A stretch of 64,000 bases of DNA from Prorocentrum cordatum (taxonomy: Eukaryota > Sar > Dinophyceae > Prorocentrales > Prorocentraceae), in assembly GCA_963575745.1 (NCBI GenBank), contig CAUYUJ010004747.1:256010-320009 (forward strand). Reading direction: 5' to 3'. Positions 15,951 through 26,401 of this stretch are shown here, in pieces (position 1 is the stretch's first letter; every line of letters begins with the position of its first letter). The translations under genes and the position numbers were made by a program. The notes beneath the pieces were generated by a model that was not told the DNA's origin, did not search any database, and worked only from the letters and a program-made list of their open reading frames with translations.

Positions 15951-17355
15951 GAGTTACGGATATTGCGACCATGTCGGTTACGATTAAGTTTTGTCCGCTC
16001 AGAGGAACTCGGAGAGATTGCGAAGCAATACGTACATGGGCACTCCACCCCTTGACCACGACGGGGGCCGCGATGACCAGGAAGCCCCGCACCAGGACAG
16101 AGTAGCCGTTCACCATATTGCGCGAGACGCTCATGTCCCTCCAGCTGTCAATGTCCAGGGGCGAGATGAGAGCCCGAAAACAAAGTGAATTGAAACCGCA
16201 AGAGCGCCTCTGATATCAAACAAACACAGTTCCACAAACAAGAATAAGCAAACAATATGCCTTGCTTGCCCCGTGGGCCTGGGACAGGCTCAGCCGAACT
16301 GTAACCAACCCCCCTTCGATGCCGTGAAGAAGAACCCGACTCTGGCAGTGGCCCGAATAAAATGCCCGAGCGACAAAAAACACCCTTCTCCGACCCAGAA
16401 CAGGAAGCCGAGTACCCGAAAGACTTCAACTCTGCTTGCAATCCGCCGATCCCGATCCCCCACGTAGGGCATCAGCGTCTCGGAGGAGCCTCGCACGCTC
16501 GGTGCCAGTTGCCCATCGCTCGGCATCCGACTGGGCAGGGGTCGCCGCCGCCGTCGCCGTCCCGAGCTCGTGCAATAGCGCACCCACGTCCGCGACAGCA
16601 CCTCCAGCGCAAGCATCCGTGAAAGGGGGCAGCGATGAGGGGGACGAAGCCGCGCACCTCCGCCAGGGGGACGAACCCGCGCCTGCGCCGCCCCCTGCCT
16701 CACGACCTGCCTGACCGCCAGGGACTCCAGCGTCAGGCCGCACTGCTGGCTCCGCAGCCGCCTCCACCGCATCTGGGGCAGATACCCCCCGCAGGGGCCC
16801 CGCGGGAGCCACGACACCAGGATGCGCGGCGGCGCCAGTCACACGGCCAACCAGAGAATCACCGCCTCCAGGGAGACCAGCGACGGCCGGAGCAGTAGCA
16901 TGAACTCCAGGAAGGCGATCATCGGCATGGCCGTCGACACCAGCAGCATGAACTGAACCTCCATCCACGACTCCGCCCCTAGGGGCTGGAGCAGGCGGCA
17001 CTGCCGACGCATCCTCGGCTCCAAGCTGCTCCTGCTCGGCGTCGGGGTCGATCACATCGACCTCAGTCTCGGGGCGTGCGCTGAACCAGAAACAGACCTC
17101 TGCGCGGCCGTCGGAGAAGCGCTGGCCGTGGTCCACCACGACAGCGTGCCCAGCCTGCTCCTCGAGGGCCGACAGGGCGCTGAGAAGCACAGCCCGTGCC
17201 GTGGGCGACGTACGCGGACGCGCTGGGTCGAGGACTACCTTGACCTTACCGCGGCCCTCGATGGCGGCGGCTCCGAAGGTGAGGTGCGCGGCGACTCCAG
17301 CGACGATCTGATCGCGCAGCCAACGGAGGCGCGCGTGGACCACCATGGCCCGAGG
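15950..17355 (-). pseudogene. Candidate decayed or multi-exon membrane-protein gene
   Basis: Reading downward from ATG 17346, the first ~110 codons have ordinary protein composition (MVVHARLRWLRDQIVAG; then KVKVVLD; then RFSDGRAEVCFWFSARPE). A different frame then holds two hydrophobic helices (17000-16840: MEVQFMLLVSTAMPMIAF, then LEAVILWLAV). A third frame continues below 16817, and a further hydrophobic piece lies at 16136-16040 (NMVNGYSVLVRGFLVIAAP). The last piece is followed by GTACGT, a possible splice donor, and preceded by a pyrimidine-rich run ending in CAG. The pieces are in three frames, so this is either a pseudogene or a spliced gene. I do not recognise the family. The C-terminal side runs into the (GGA)n tract. 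Confidence 0.3.
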
Positions 17356-17404
17356 GAAGCGCAGGGGCGCTGAGGAAGTGACGGAACAAGCAGGGGCTCG
17401 AGCG

Positions 17405-17560
17405 AAATGGTTATTGGAGGAGGAGGAGGAGGAGGAGGAGGAGGAGGAGGAGGAGGAGGAGCAGCAGGGGGAGAAGGAGCAGGGGGAGGCGGAGGCGGAG
17501 GCGGAGGGGGAAGCGAAGGAGGGGACACGGGAGGCGGAGGAGGAGGATGCCCGCGGGGTC
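17405..17560. repeat. (GGA)n / (GGC)n tract
   Basis: GGA repeats pass into GGCGGAGGC repeats. Poly-Gly, poly-Glu and poly-Ser frames here are artefacts. Confidence 0.9.
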
Positions 17561-17726
17561 GCAGGTCGCGGGCGGCGCGGAGGGGGCCAAACCCGCAGCA
17601 AGCAGGGCGCGGAGTTGGCGCCCCGCGTGCAGCGGGTCGGCCGGGGGGCGTGCCAGAACCACGGGTCACCCTTGGCGGAGGTCACTCCTGCGTGTGGCCG
17701 GGCCGCGCGGTCGGCGCGCGAGCGCG

Positions 17727-17966
17727 ATGTTCACGCCCAAGAACTTCTACTCCTGCGGCTTCCTCCTGCTTGTGGTCACCAGGGGGGATGCCGCTGCCGC
17801 TGCCCGTTCTCCGAATCCACAGGGGACTGCCATGCACCCTTCCGCGATGGCCTCCCCCGAGGCGTCGTCGATCCTCGAACCAGGGCCCAGGAGTGGTACG
17901 GTGCATAGTTGTTCGGCCCCACGTGCCGAAAAACAATGCATCGTAACGAGTTGGAGCGGGGCGTGA
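17727..17966 (+). CDS. Small open frame with signal-peptide-like N-terminus, in a duplicated segment
   Basis: From ATG 17727 the protein starts MFTPKNFYSCGFLLLVVTRG and has a hydrophobic core followed by DAAAAARS. A diverged duplicate of this core occurs at 17995-18085 (ALFSCGRVLMLVARED, then AAAAARS), so the segment is a local tandem duplication. It may be a first exon, because dinoflagellate genes are often split. Nothing downstream identifies a function. Confidence 0.2.
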   Translation: MFTPKNFYSCGFLLLVVTRGDAAAAARSPNPQGTAMHPSAMASPEASSILEPGPRSGTVHSCSAPRAEKQCIVTSWSGA

Positions 17967-18239
17967 TGGCAGCCCAAACATGGTACACGATGCATGGGCG
18001 CTGTTCTCGTGCGGCCGCGTCCTGATGTTGGTCGCCAGGGAGGATGCCGCTGCCGCTGCCCGTTCCGGGAAAGCCTTCATCGCCGCGGCCGGATTTGCGG
18101 CGGGGTCTGGGCCAGAAGGCCGCTTGGGGAAGAGTTCCGGAGGATGGCGGTATCGGTTTGCAGTCAAGACGTTGAGATAAGGGCCACTTCGGTCTCGGGA
18201 AGGGCCCCAGCTCTCGGGCTGTTCCCGAGGTCTGGGTCG

Positions 18240-18315
18240 GAGAACCTACGGTCGGACCGAGGTATAAGATCGAGGTCGGTTCGGGGAGGGTGCCCAAATG
18301 TTCTTCGTGCTTGTG
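18240..18315 (-). repeat. Second arm of the dispersed inverted repeat pair
   Basis: Its reverse complement matches 15075-15155. The open frame starting at 18298 begins inside this repeat and is not a convincing gene. Confidence 0.6.
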
Positions 18316-18544
18316 GCATGTGCCCTCGGATATTTTTGCATGGTTTGGCCTGCGGAGGGTCTCGTGAGTCTCGCGTTCTTGAGGGATGCTCTGCCAGCCT
18401 CGGTCCGGCCGTATTCGTTGCAGAGGCTAGCCGTGGCCAGTAAAGTCGCTCCGTTCCTTGTTCAGTGTCCCTCGTGGTGTGACTGTATTTGTGTTGTCCC
18501 CCCAGGTCGTGCTGCTGTGGTGCATGCTCCTCCAGAGGGCCACA

Positions 18545-18582
18545 GGGCCACACACACACACAAACACACACACAAACACGAG
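18545..18582. repeat. (CA)n microsatellite
   Basis: CA repeats with AACA interruptions. The surrounding 18316-19360 has no gene that I can support; the frames there are GC-rich shadows on both strands. Confidence 0.9.
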
Positions 18583-19368
18583 TAGTAGCACCTTCTTAAT
18601 GTCCACGAGCGGTTTCTCCGCTGACGCTGGCGCCCCTCCCCGCCCCATGACGCGCCCCGCGCGCTGAGCGCATCGACTAAGCTTGTTCTCGAAAAAGAAG
18701 CACTCGATGCACAGCAAGTTTCGCAGATGCGCGCGGATTTACTTGGAGAGGCGCCGATGCAAGACAGCCGCGGGGAGCTCCGAACGTCTACGCGCATGCT
18801 GTGTTGTGTACTGCCACGATGCTCGCGCCGATCCTGGCCAGGGCGGCCGTCGGGCCTAGGATCGGCGTGTGCGCCCCCCCCCCCCGCGGCCTGGCCAGGA
18901 AGGCACATGCACCGGTCCTGGGCCCGGGGTGCGCCCAGGCCAGGACCGGTGTGCGGCCACGACGCTGAAGTAAGTAACAGTTTGGGTTCGGAAGGGGCTC
19001 GACGTTCCTCAGGCTCCTCCATGGCTGTTCCTCTCGTTCCTCCAGTTCCTCAGGTTTCTCACGTTCCTCTCCCGTTCCTCCACTGCCGAACAGAAGGGTG
19101 AGCGCCGCGACGGAACAAACCAGCCACCGGAGGTGTCTGGGTCCGCCTGCGCGCCTTCGCAGAGCGGCGCACGCGTGCGAATCCCGGCCCCCTTCCTCGG
19201 GGGGGGGCTCCACGGAGTTCCCCTGCACGCCACGTGCACAACGCTGCTTGCGGTCGCCTGCTGGCCTCCGTCCACAACGACTTGGAGCGCGCCCCGCGCC
19301 AGCGTCCGCGGCGGGGCCGCCACCCTGCTGCTCCACTTGCCCTCCTCGGGCGCGGAGGCGCCTTCAGG

Positions 19369-19860
19369 GCCAAGCAGGAGCTCCGTTCCCCATTTAGCGT
19401 TCCTTGTTCCAGCGGCCCGACTGCAGGCGCACACGTCGGCGACGGGAGAACCGGGGGCCGACCGCGCGGACACTGGCGCGTAAGCTGCCCGCGTCAGGAG
19501 CTCCGTTGCCTATTCAGCGTAAGCTGGGGCGTAAGCCGCCCGCCTGAAGGGCCAAGCAGGAGCTCCGTTCCCTGTTTAGCGTTCCTTGTTCCAGCGGCCC
19601 GACTGCAGGCGCACACGTGGGCGACGGGAGAACCGGGGGCCGACCGCGCGGACACTGGCGCGTAAGCTGCCCGCGTCAGGAGCTGCGTTCCCTATGTAGC
19701 GTGAGCTGGCGCGTAAGCCGCCCGCCTGAAGGGCCAAGCAGGAGCTCCGCTCCCCATTTCGCGTCCCTTGTTCCAGCGGCCCGACTGCAGGCGCACACGT
19801 GGGCGACGGGAGAACCGGGGGCCGACCGCGCGGACACCGGCGCGTGAGCTGCCCGCGTGC
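19369..19860. repeat. 182-bp tandem array, about 2.7 copies
   Basis: GCCAAGCAGGAGCTCCG recurs at 19369, 19551 and 19733, a period of 182. Each unit also carries CAGCGGCCCGACTGCAGGCG and GCGTAAGCTGCCCGCGT. The GCGTAAGC motif has a distant echo near 2590-2625. Confidence 0.9.
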
Positions 19861-20039
19861 CGGGTCGCCCGCCGGCGCCCTCTCCTCCACGGCGTGGTGC
19901 CACGCCGGCGGCCGGCCCGCGCAGGCCGCGGCGTCAGAGGTCGCCCAGGGCTCCTCGCGCGCGACCCGCCGGCTTCCCGTCGCCCGCTTGGCTCGGCGGC
20001 CAGCCCAGAGGGGAGTCACGAGAGGGAGGGGGCGGGCCT

Positions 20040-20190
20040 CGTCGGAAGGCTCGGAAGGCCCGGGAGGCCCTGCGAGGAGCCTTCTGGGCCTCCCCCGAGG
20101 ACGCCAAGAGAGAAGCTTCCCGGAAGGCCGGAGGGCTCCTCAGAAGCCCCGCCGCCTTCTGAGAAGGCCCTCTCTCCTCTCTTTCCCCCC
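20040..20190. repeat. CTTCTCAGAAGG-type palindromic repeat, copy 1
   Basis: Interspersed AGAAGCTTCC, CTTCTGAGAAGG and related boxes are followed by a CTCGCTCGCCGCCG tail. Related blocks lie near 20700-20840, 22595-22775, 37915-37990 and 40690-40780. Confidence 0.6.
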
Positions 20191-20387
20191 CCCCGCTCGC
20201 CGCCGATGGGCGTTCACGTACAGGGCGGCCCAGCGCCAGCGGAGGAGACGCCCGCGGGCGCCGGAAGCGTGTGCACACGGCGCGGCCCTCTGGCGCTCTG
20301 CCGTCGCCATGCAGTGCCCGTATGCGGCCAAGTGCAAGGTCGTGTACTACCTGTGCCTCGTCTCGGCCACGCGCAGAGGGCGGTGGG

Positions 20388-20518
20388 CTTGGCATCGCTC
20401 GGACGTGTGCGCTTTTCCTTGGGCGAAGACCATCGAGGAGCATCCTTGATCATTCGGCGAAAAAACCACGCACGAAACCAAAAAAACACAGGAAATGGAC
20501 GTCCAAGCGATGGCCAAG
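20388..20518. mobile_element. Foldback/TIR element, copy 2
   Basis: The 131-bp element has the left repeat CTTGGCATCGCTCGGACGT and the right repeat ACGTCCAAGCGATGGCCAAG, inverted copies of each other. The interior is also self-complementary (CGTGTGC...TTTTCC against GAAAAAACCACGCACG). It resembles copy 4 at 58971 closely. Confidence 0.85.
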
Positions 20519-21510
20519 CCTGGAAGCGACAGGGCCGTTCCTGTTACCCGTTCCGTTTTGTCGTTTGTGTTGCCCGTTCCAGCGCCGTTCTTTCTGCTGG
20601 TTCCGTCGCCGTTTTCGTTCGCCGGTTCCGGTTCCGCGTTGTTTGACCGTTCCCAGTTTCAAGAGATTTTTCTTGAAATTGTGAAACAATGGCCTTGCCA
20701 CTTCCCGGGCCCAGGGGAAGGCTTCTTAGAAGGAGGTTGTTTCTCAGAAGGCGCTGGCCCTACATCTGTAGACGAGGCCCGCGCCTTCCAAGAGGCAGGG
20801 GTGGTTCTAAGAAGCCTTCCCCCCTCCCCCTGCCCTCCTGCTCCCCTCCGCGCGTGGCCGACCGTCACGGCTGCGGTAGCAGGAGGCGCTGGCGCCATGA
20901 TGGGCCTCATCGGCTACTCCATTGGCCACGTGAACGCCCTCCAGGATCTCAGAGGAGGAGGAGGTGCAGATAACGCTGCTCGTCCTGGAGGACCCTTGTC
21001 GCCACAGCTGAATTCGGCTCGAGATTCTGGCCAGGAGGCACCCCGGGAGAGGTCCAGGGAGTGGCCTGGGTCACCCGCGGGGGCTTCGCGCTTCGCGACC
21101 TTGGCCAGAGCGGTTGCCCTCCTCCAGGGGGGCGGCGCGAGGACGCGAAGACAGCCGCGCGTCGCGCATCGCGGAGCGCGTTGCGCGGGTATTGGGAGTC
21201 AGCTGCTCGTTGTTCGTCCGATGTTGAGTGTCACCCCTAAAAGGCGACCGTCAGCAGGTCAGTCGCTGTTCGGCTCGCCCTGCGGGGGTGGAATGTGAAT
21301 GTTCTGCATTACCCCGGGATCGGCACGAAGGGAGCGCTCGGTATCGTCATCCATCTTTATCCCAGACAGCCGTATCGGTATCTGGTTGTTCCCCCAGGAT
21401 CAGGACCTGACGCCTCAGAAAATGACGCAGGTCACCAAGCGGTGGGGCTACGTGGCCAGGACTGCGTGTAGCCAACTACTTTACCGTAACCTACTACTTA
21501 TTGCGTCTTC
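20519..21510. other. No gene recognised; dispersed-repeat fragments
   Basis: Contains a CTTCTTAGAAGG-rich block (about 20725-20820). It also contains a segment near 21020-21070 (GGCACCCCGGGAGAGGTCC) that recurs near 61160-61200. Open frames overlap on both strands. Confidence 0.4.
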
Positions 21511-21511
21511 C

Positions 21512-21561
21512 CTTCCTCCTCCTCCTCCTCCTCCTCCTCCTCCTCCTCCTCCTCCTCCTCC

Positions 21562-21635
<74 letters not shown>
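21512..21635. repeat. Compound (CCT)n-(CAT)n microsatellite
   Basis: An uninterrupted CCT run switches directly into an uninterrupted CAT run. Confidence 0.97.
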
Positions 21636-21636
<1 letters not shown>

Positions 21637-21779
21637 CTCTTGCATCTGCGGTCTCTTCCTCCCTCCCTCCTCCCTCCACCCCCCTCCCCATTCTCCTCCT
21701 TCGCCCCCACCCTTTCTCCCGATGCAGCTGCACCTGTCCTGCTTGGGCCAAACCTCAGCCCGGCATCGGTGTATATCGG

Positions 21780-21950
21780 ACGGACCTAGAATCGAGAAAG
21801 GTCCGTTCCGGAGCGTTCTGGAACGCTCACAGAGCGTTCCAGAACGCTCTGAAACGGCCACCCGCGGCGCCCGATACATCCTCCAAACCCGCCGACTTTC
21901 AGAGAGTTCCGATCCGTATCGGTCCGATTTTGTCCCGATTCAGCTCTCGT
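21780..21950. repeat. Dispersed repeat with GGAACGCTC palindromes, copy 1
   Basis: AGCGTTCTGGAACGCT-like boxes are followed by GAAACGGCC...GCGGCGCCCGATACAT. A related block lies at 58040-58130. The flanking 21640-22590 contains no gene that I can support. Confidence 0.6.
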
Positions 21951-22594
21951 CTTAGAGCACTCACTGCCATGCCAGGAGGCCGTAAGCACCGTTGCGCCTG
22001 GCCCATGACGGGCCTGGCCAGGACCATTGAACGTCGACGTATGGCCGTGCATAGCTCCAAGCCGCTTCGCATGGGGCCCAAGTGGATGGGGTCGGAGTAT
22101 CGCACCGCATCGCCCAGGCGTCGGCGCTGCGGCTCGGGCCGAGCTCGGGCAGACCGTGCGTGTGGCGAGGGCCTTGCGATTCCGAGGTCGTCGCTCGGTC
22201 TGTCACCAGACGGCCTTGCGACCCCCGGGTCCTCCAGACCCTCCCGTTTTCAGAGATCCCGAGTTATCTCCGCCCGGTGTGGCCTCTGCCCCGTCTTCGT
22301 TCTTCGGACGACGGCTGCTGTACACCGACACCGATTTTGACCAGACCAGTCATGGGCCCAATAACGGTTTATACGCAGTCCTGGTTCAGCCAGTACGGCG
22401 CATACACCGATCTTGAGCCCACGATCGACATTGCCAAAGTCGGTGTCGGCGTACAGGCGCCCTCCGTAGTCAGGAAGTGCCCGACTTCCTCCTCTTTCGA
22501 CGTTGGTTTTCAAGACGTGGACCTCGAGGCATCTCGATCCCTTCCCCATGGCCGTCTTGCTCACCCCGAATATCGGCGGCGAGCCTGGGGGAAA

Positions 22595-22775
22595 GTGGGC
22601 GTGCCTTCTCAGAAGGCTCGGAAGCCCCCCGGCCTTCTGAGAGAAGTTTTCTAAGCCTTCCCCGAACCTTCCCCGAAGGCGCAGAAAACTTCTCAGAAGG
22701 CCAGATCGCTTCTGAGAAGCCCCGCCGGCTTCCTGAGAAGGCCTTTTCCTTCTCACTTCCCTCTCTTGCTCACCA
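22595..22775. repeat. CTTCTCAGAAGG-type palindromic repeat, copy 2
   Basis: Several CTTCTCAGAAGG and CCTTCTGAGAAG boxes, reverse complements of each other, can pair into hairpins. The block ends in CCTTTTCCTTCTCACTTCCC like the 40.7-kb copy. Confidence 0.65.
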
Positions 22776-22984
22776 CCGAACCATCGAGGATAGGTGCTTG
22801 ACAGGCCCAGTGCCAGGAAAGGGCCCCTCGGGGCCCGCAAGGCCCGAAGGCCGTGCCGCTAGGATGGTTCTGCGAGGCCCAGGCCTGGGGGCTCGTCCTG
22901 AGCATGTGCCCGCAGTTCTCGCGCCCCGCGGCCCGGACCCCTCGGGCCGCGATCCCTGCGGCGGGAGTCTCTAGAAGTCAGGGC

Positions 22985-23190
22985 GCATATCGATTCTTCC
23001 GATTCAATTCGATTCGATTTCCATGGCTTTCGATTCTTTCTGATTGGACTCCAGATTCCGATGTGGATCTTGGTTGAGGCCTATTAGCTTCTCGATTTCC
23101 GCCGATTCGACTTCTCCCGAAACGGCTGCCGACATCCGCCGATCCGATTAATTTCGATCGTCGATCTGACTCATCGATTCGATTCTGGGC
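22985..23190. repeat. Degenerate CGATTC-rich repeat
   Basis: GATTCGATT and CGATTTC boxes make a locally AT-richer block. No gene seen. Confidence 0.6.
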
Positions 23191-23207
23191 TCGCCTGGAA
23201 GTGCTCC

Positions 23208-23345
23208 GGCCCAAGGTGCCCCCAGGATTTCCAATGGGACTCCCACGGCCTCCAGAGCACCTCTCACGAGGCCCAGAGGGCACCAGGGGCTCCAAAATTG
23301 AGCGAAAGCCGGGAGCACCTTGAGCAAGGGGCACTGTTACCAACA
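23208..23345 (+). repeat. Dispersed ~140-bp repeat, copy 1
   Basis: CACGGCCTCCAGAGCACC, GAGGCCCAGAGGGC and GGCTCCAAAATTG match 62768-62925 in the same order and spacing, with about 70 to 80 percent identity by eye. Confidence 0.65.
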
Positions 23346-23749
23346 CTTGACTGCGGGAACCAATTACAACCAATCGGGCGAACAACTCAGCGGGCCTGAA
23401 TACCAAGTGGTACCAATTATACCCAGCCATCCTAACCCGACAAATAAGGATTCGACGTGTACAGCATCTTGAAACGATTCAAAGATCACATGCACGCCTG
23501 GAAGTATACGTTCAGTCTGGGAGACAACATGAATGCCACGGTTGGAATTGGTAGCAGTTCACTATCTGACATTTGGGAGTTGTGTTGTTTTGAAATTGAG
23601 CAGGTCTGGTGTATGAGAACTGGACAGGCGTCTTCCAAAAGCCGTTCGAAGAGCCGTGAAGCGCTTCAAGAACCATGCATGCTCCTTTCAGGAGCTTGGC
23701 ATGAGCCTCTGGGGAGCCCAGCAGGCTCCCGTCTCGAGCTTCCCAGGAG

Positions 23750-25860
23750 CAGGGGCCTGAAAAGAGACTGTGAGGATGTCGGAGGCTTCCTGGACGGTTC
23801 ACGGGAGGAGATGGGATCGTTCAGGAATTTTGCCGGGACGTCCCCAGAATGTTGGAAGGATTTGTTCAGCAATTTGTCAGGATCATTCGGACACCCTGGA
23901 AGGCTCATCTCAGCAACGTGTAAGGCCCTCAAAGGGATCCTGGAAGGATCGCTCGAGAATCCTGTTAGGATTCCTCGGGTATCTTCCAACGGTCTCTCGG
24001 GGATCCTGTATCTCAGGGATCCTGGATGGATCTCTCAAGGATTCTGCAAGGAATTCTCAGGGATCCTGGAAGGATCTCTCAGGGATCCTGGAAAGATCTG
24101 TCAGGGATTCTGGACGGATCCCCCTGGAATCCCGAAAATATTCCCAGGGGTCCTGTAGGGATTTCTCAAAGATCTTGCAAGGACCCCTCAGGGATCCTGT
24201 ACGGATCCCGCAGATGTCATGTATGCATCTCTAAGGGATCCTGTAAGGATCTGCCGGAGGTCCTGCAAGGATCTCGCAGGGATCCTGGAGGGATGTGCCC
24301 GGAATCCTGTATGGATCTCGCAGGAATCGCGAACGGATCTCATAGGAATCCTACAAGGATCTCCGACGAATCCTGTGCAAGTAGTCACGCACAGGATCGT
24401 GCAAGTAGTCGCGCAGCAAACCCACAAGAATCGTGAAAGGAATGTCAGGAATCCTGGAATATCCCAGGAATCCTGGAAAGAATTTCTGAGTAATCCCACA
24501 GTAACCCTGGCAGGTATGCCGAAGGAATCGGGAAGGACCGTCTCAGGAATCCAGATGAATGTCGCAAGAATCTACGAGGAATTCCTCCAGGAATCGTTCA
24601 GCAAGCCCAGAGAATGCGTCAGGACTCCTTGAGGAATTCATGCAGAATGCTGGGAGGAATCTTTGAGGAACCTCTACAGGATCTCGCGGCATCTCAGGAA
24701 CCTGTTAGGAATCCCGGCGAATCTTTGAAGAACCGCCAGAACTCCGGAGCAATCTGTGAGGAGTCTTGAGGGGTCTCTGAAGAACCCCGAAGCATCTTTG
24801 ACAAAAAACGAGGTACCCTAAGCATTCTGAAGAACCACGAAGAATTCATCAACAGTCGTGAGGAATCCTGATGGACCTCTGCAGAATCACAAGGACATGC
24901 TGTGAATAATGAGGATTCCCGAGGAAGCTCAGAAAAGCATGAGGAGCTCTTGAGAACGAGGAGGGATATTTTTAGAAAAAGCACGAGGCATTATGTAAGG
25001 AATCTCTGCGAAATCCCGAGGGATCTCGGATGCATATTTGAGAAATATGCAAGACACCCCGAGGGCATCTTTCAGAAAGCGCCAGGAATCCAGAGGAATC
25101 TCTCGAGAACCCAAGAGATCTCTCAAGGAACGCGAGGAACCTCGGAAGAACCATGAGGAATCGGGAATAATTTCAAAACATCACAAGGACACCCTGAAGA
25201 ATCAGGAGGATTCTGAAGGAGTCCTGGAATACTCTTGAGGAGCTTCTAAAAAAACACATGAGGCATCAGCGGAAACCTCTGAGGAATCAGATGGAGTTTT
25301 GAAGAATCTGTTTGAGGATTTCCGATTAGTATTTACGGTATGCCGGGGACGCTCTGAATAATCACGATGAGTTTTCGAAGAACCACCCAGGATCTTTGAA
25401 GAACCACGAAGGATATTTCAAGAACCACGAGGAACCTGAATGGTGAAGGGATACATGAGGAATCTCTGACAAATCTTCAGAAACCCAGTGGAAATTGTAA
25501 GGAGTCCCGAGGCATCTCTGCATACTCACAAGGAGCCCTCAGAAACTTTCAGGAATCCAGGGGAAAATCGGAGGAATCCCTGGGAAATTTGAGCAATCCT
25601 GGACAATCTTGAAGAAATTTACGGGTTCCGGAGGAATCCTTTAATAAGCCTTGAGGGATCTTGGAATGTTTCTGAGGAATCCGTAAAGAATCTGGAGGGA
25701 TCCTTGAGGAACCATTGAGACATATTGAGGAATCCGGGGAAATCCCGAAGGAATTGTTCAGGAATGTCTTAGGAATCCCTAAGGAGTCCTTGAGGAGTAC
25801 CTTAGGAGTCGTAAGGGGTCCGATGGAGCATCGAAAGAATCCCTGAGGAGTGCGCAGGAA
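23750..25860. repeat. Long degenerate GGATCC/GGAATC minisatellite array
   Basis: In the first half (to about 24480) a ~21-bp unit CAGGGATCCTGGAAGGATCT recurs with drift. In the second half it shades into GAGGAATCCTGAAGAA-like units. Frames across it are repeat-derived and no gene is visible in these 2.1 kb. Confidence 0.8.
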
Positions 25861-26240
25861 CTTCTAATCTCTAAAGAGCTTCCAAAGCGGTTGGAATTCT
25901 TACCTTTTGGTTGGGATTGTCACCAACATGGTTGGAATCCGTCCTCATCGTTTGTGATGCGTCCCAGTCCCACCCCCACCCACATGCCGGTGCTCCCGCG
26001 CAAACAGTGGCGATCGCAGCGCACCCACGCCCCAACGTGCCCCACCGTGCCCAAGCGTTACCGCTACCTGGGGCCCCAACTCCTCCCCCCAACCCCTGGG
26101 GATAGCGACACTGCGAGTGCGAGTGTGAGGAGGAGGAAAAGGATGCAGATTGGGGAGGAAGGGTCGGCGCGGTCTGAGTAATAGCAATATCCCTATCGTG
26201 GAACCTGGGGAACGAACCAATCTCGTGGTCTACCTCGGTA
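25861..26240. other. No gene recognised
   Basis: Mixed-composition sequence with GGTTGGAAT boxes (25890-25945). Short frames on both strands have no recognised motif. Confidence 0.4.
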
Positions 26241-26251
26241 CCGTCTCGAGG

Positions 26252-26401
26252 ATGTGCCCGAAGTTCTCGCGTGTGCTGTTCTGCATCGTGGGCCTGGCGT
26301 CCGTGGCGGGCCTGGCGGCGGCCCACACGACCTGCCCGCAAGCAGGCGCGCCAGAGTGGGAGGGCCAGTGGTGCCAGCACACCAGCGACCTGGTCGGTTG
26401 A
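26252..26401 (+). CDS. Candidate first exon encoding a secretory signal peptide
   Basis: From ATG 26252 the 49-residue product starts MCPKFSRVLFCIVGLASVAG and has a basic N-terminus, a hydrophobic core and an Ala-rich stretch before His-Thr-Thr-Cys. That is a textbook signal peptide with a likely cut after AAA. The mature part is Cys-containing (TTCPQAGAPEWEGQWCQH). A GT lies near the end (CTGGTCGGT), so the frame may continue in a spliced exon. A related start (MCPQFSR) occurs at 22903. The family is unknown. Confidence 0.3.
   Translation: MCPKFSRVLFCIVGLASVAGLAAAHTTCPQAGAPEWEGQWCQHTSDLVG

Noticed and set aside
16426-17685. 419-codon minus-strand frame taken as one intact gene
   Set aside because: Its upstream third is (GGA)n-derived polyserine and its downstream third looks like a shadow; only the middle (about 17346-17020) has coding composition.
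18298-18585. 95-codon frame with a hydrophobic start (MFFVLVACALGYF)
   Set aside because: The start lies inside a dispersed inverted repeat and the end is a (CA)n microsatellite, so the match to a signal peptide is probably chance.
23750-25860. CRISPR-like array
   Set aside because: Repeats drift continuously and there are no unique spacers of constant length; the setting is eukaryotic.
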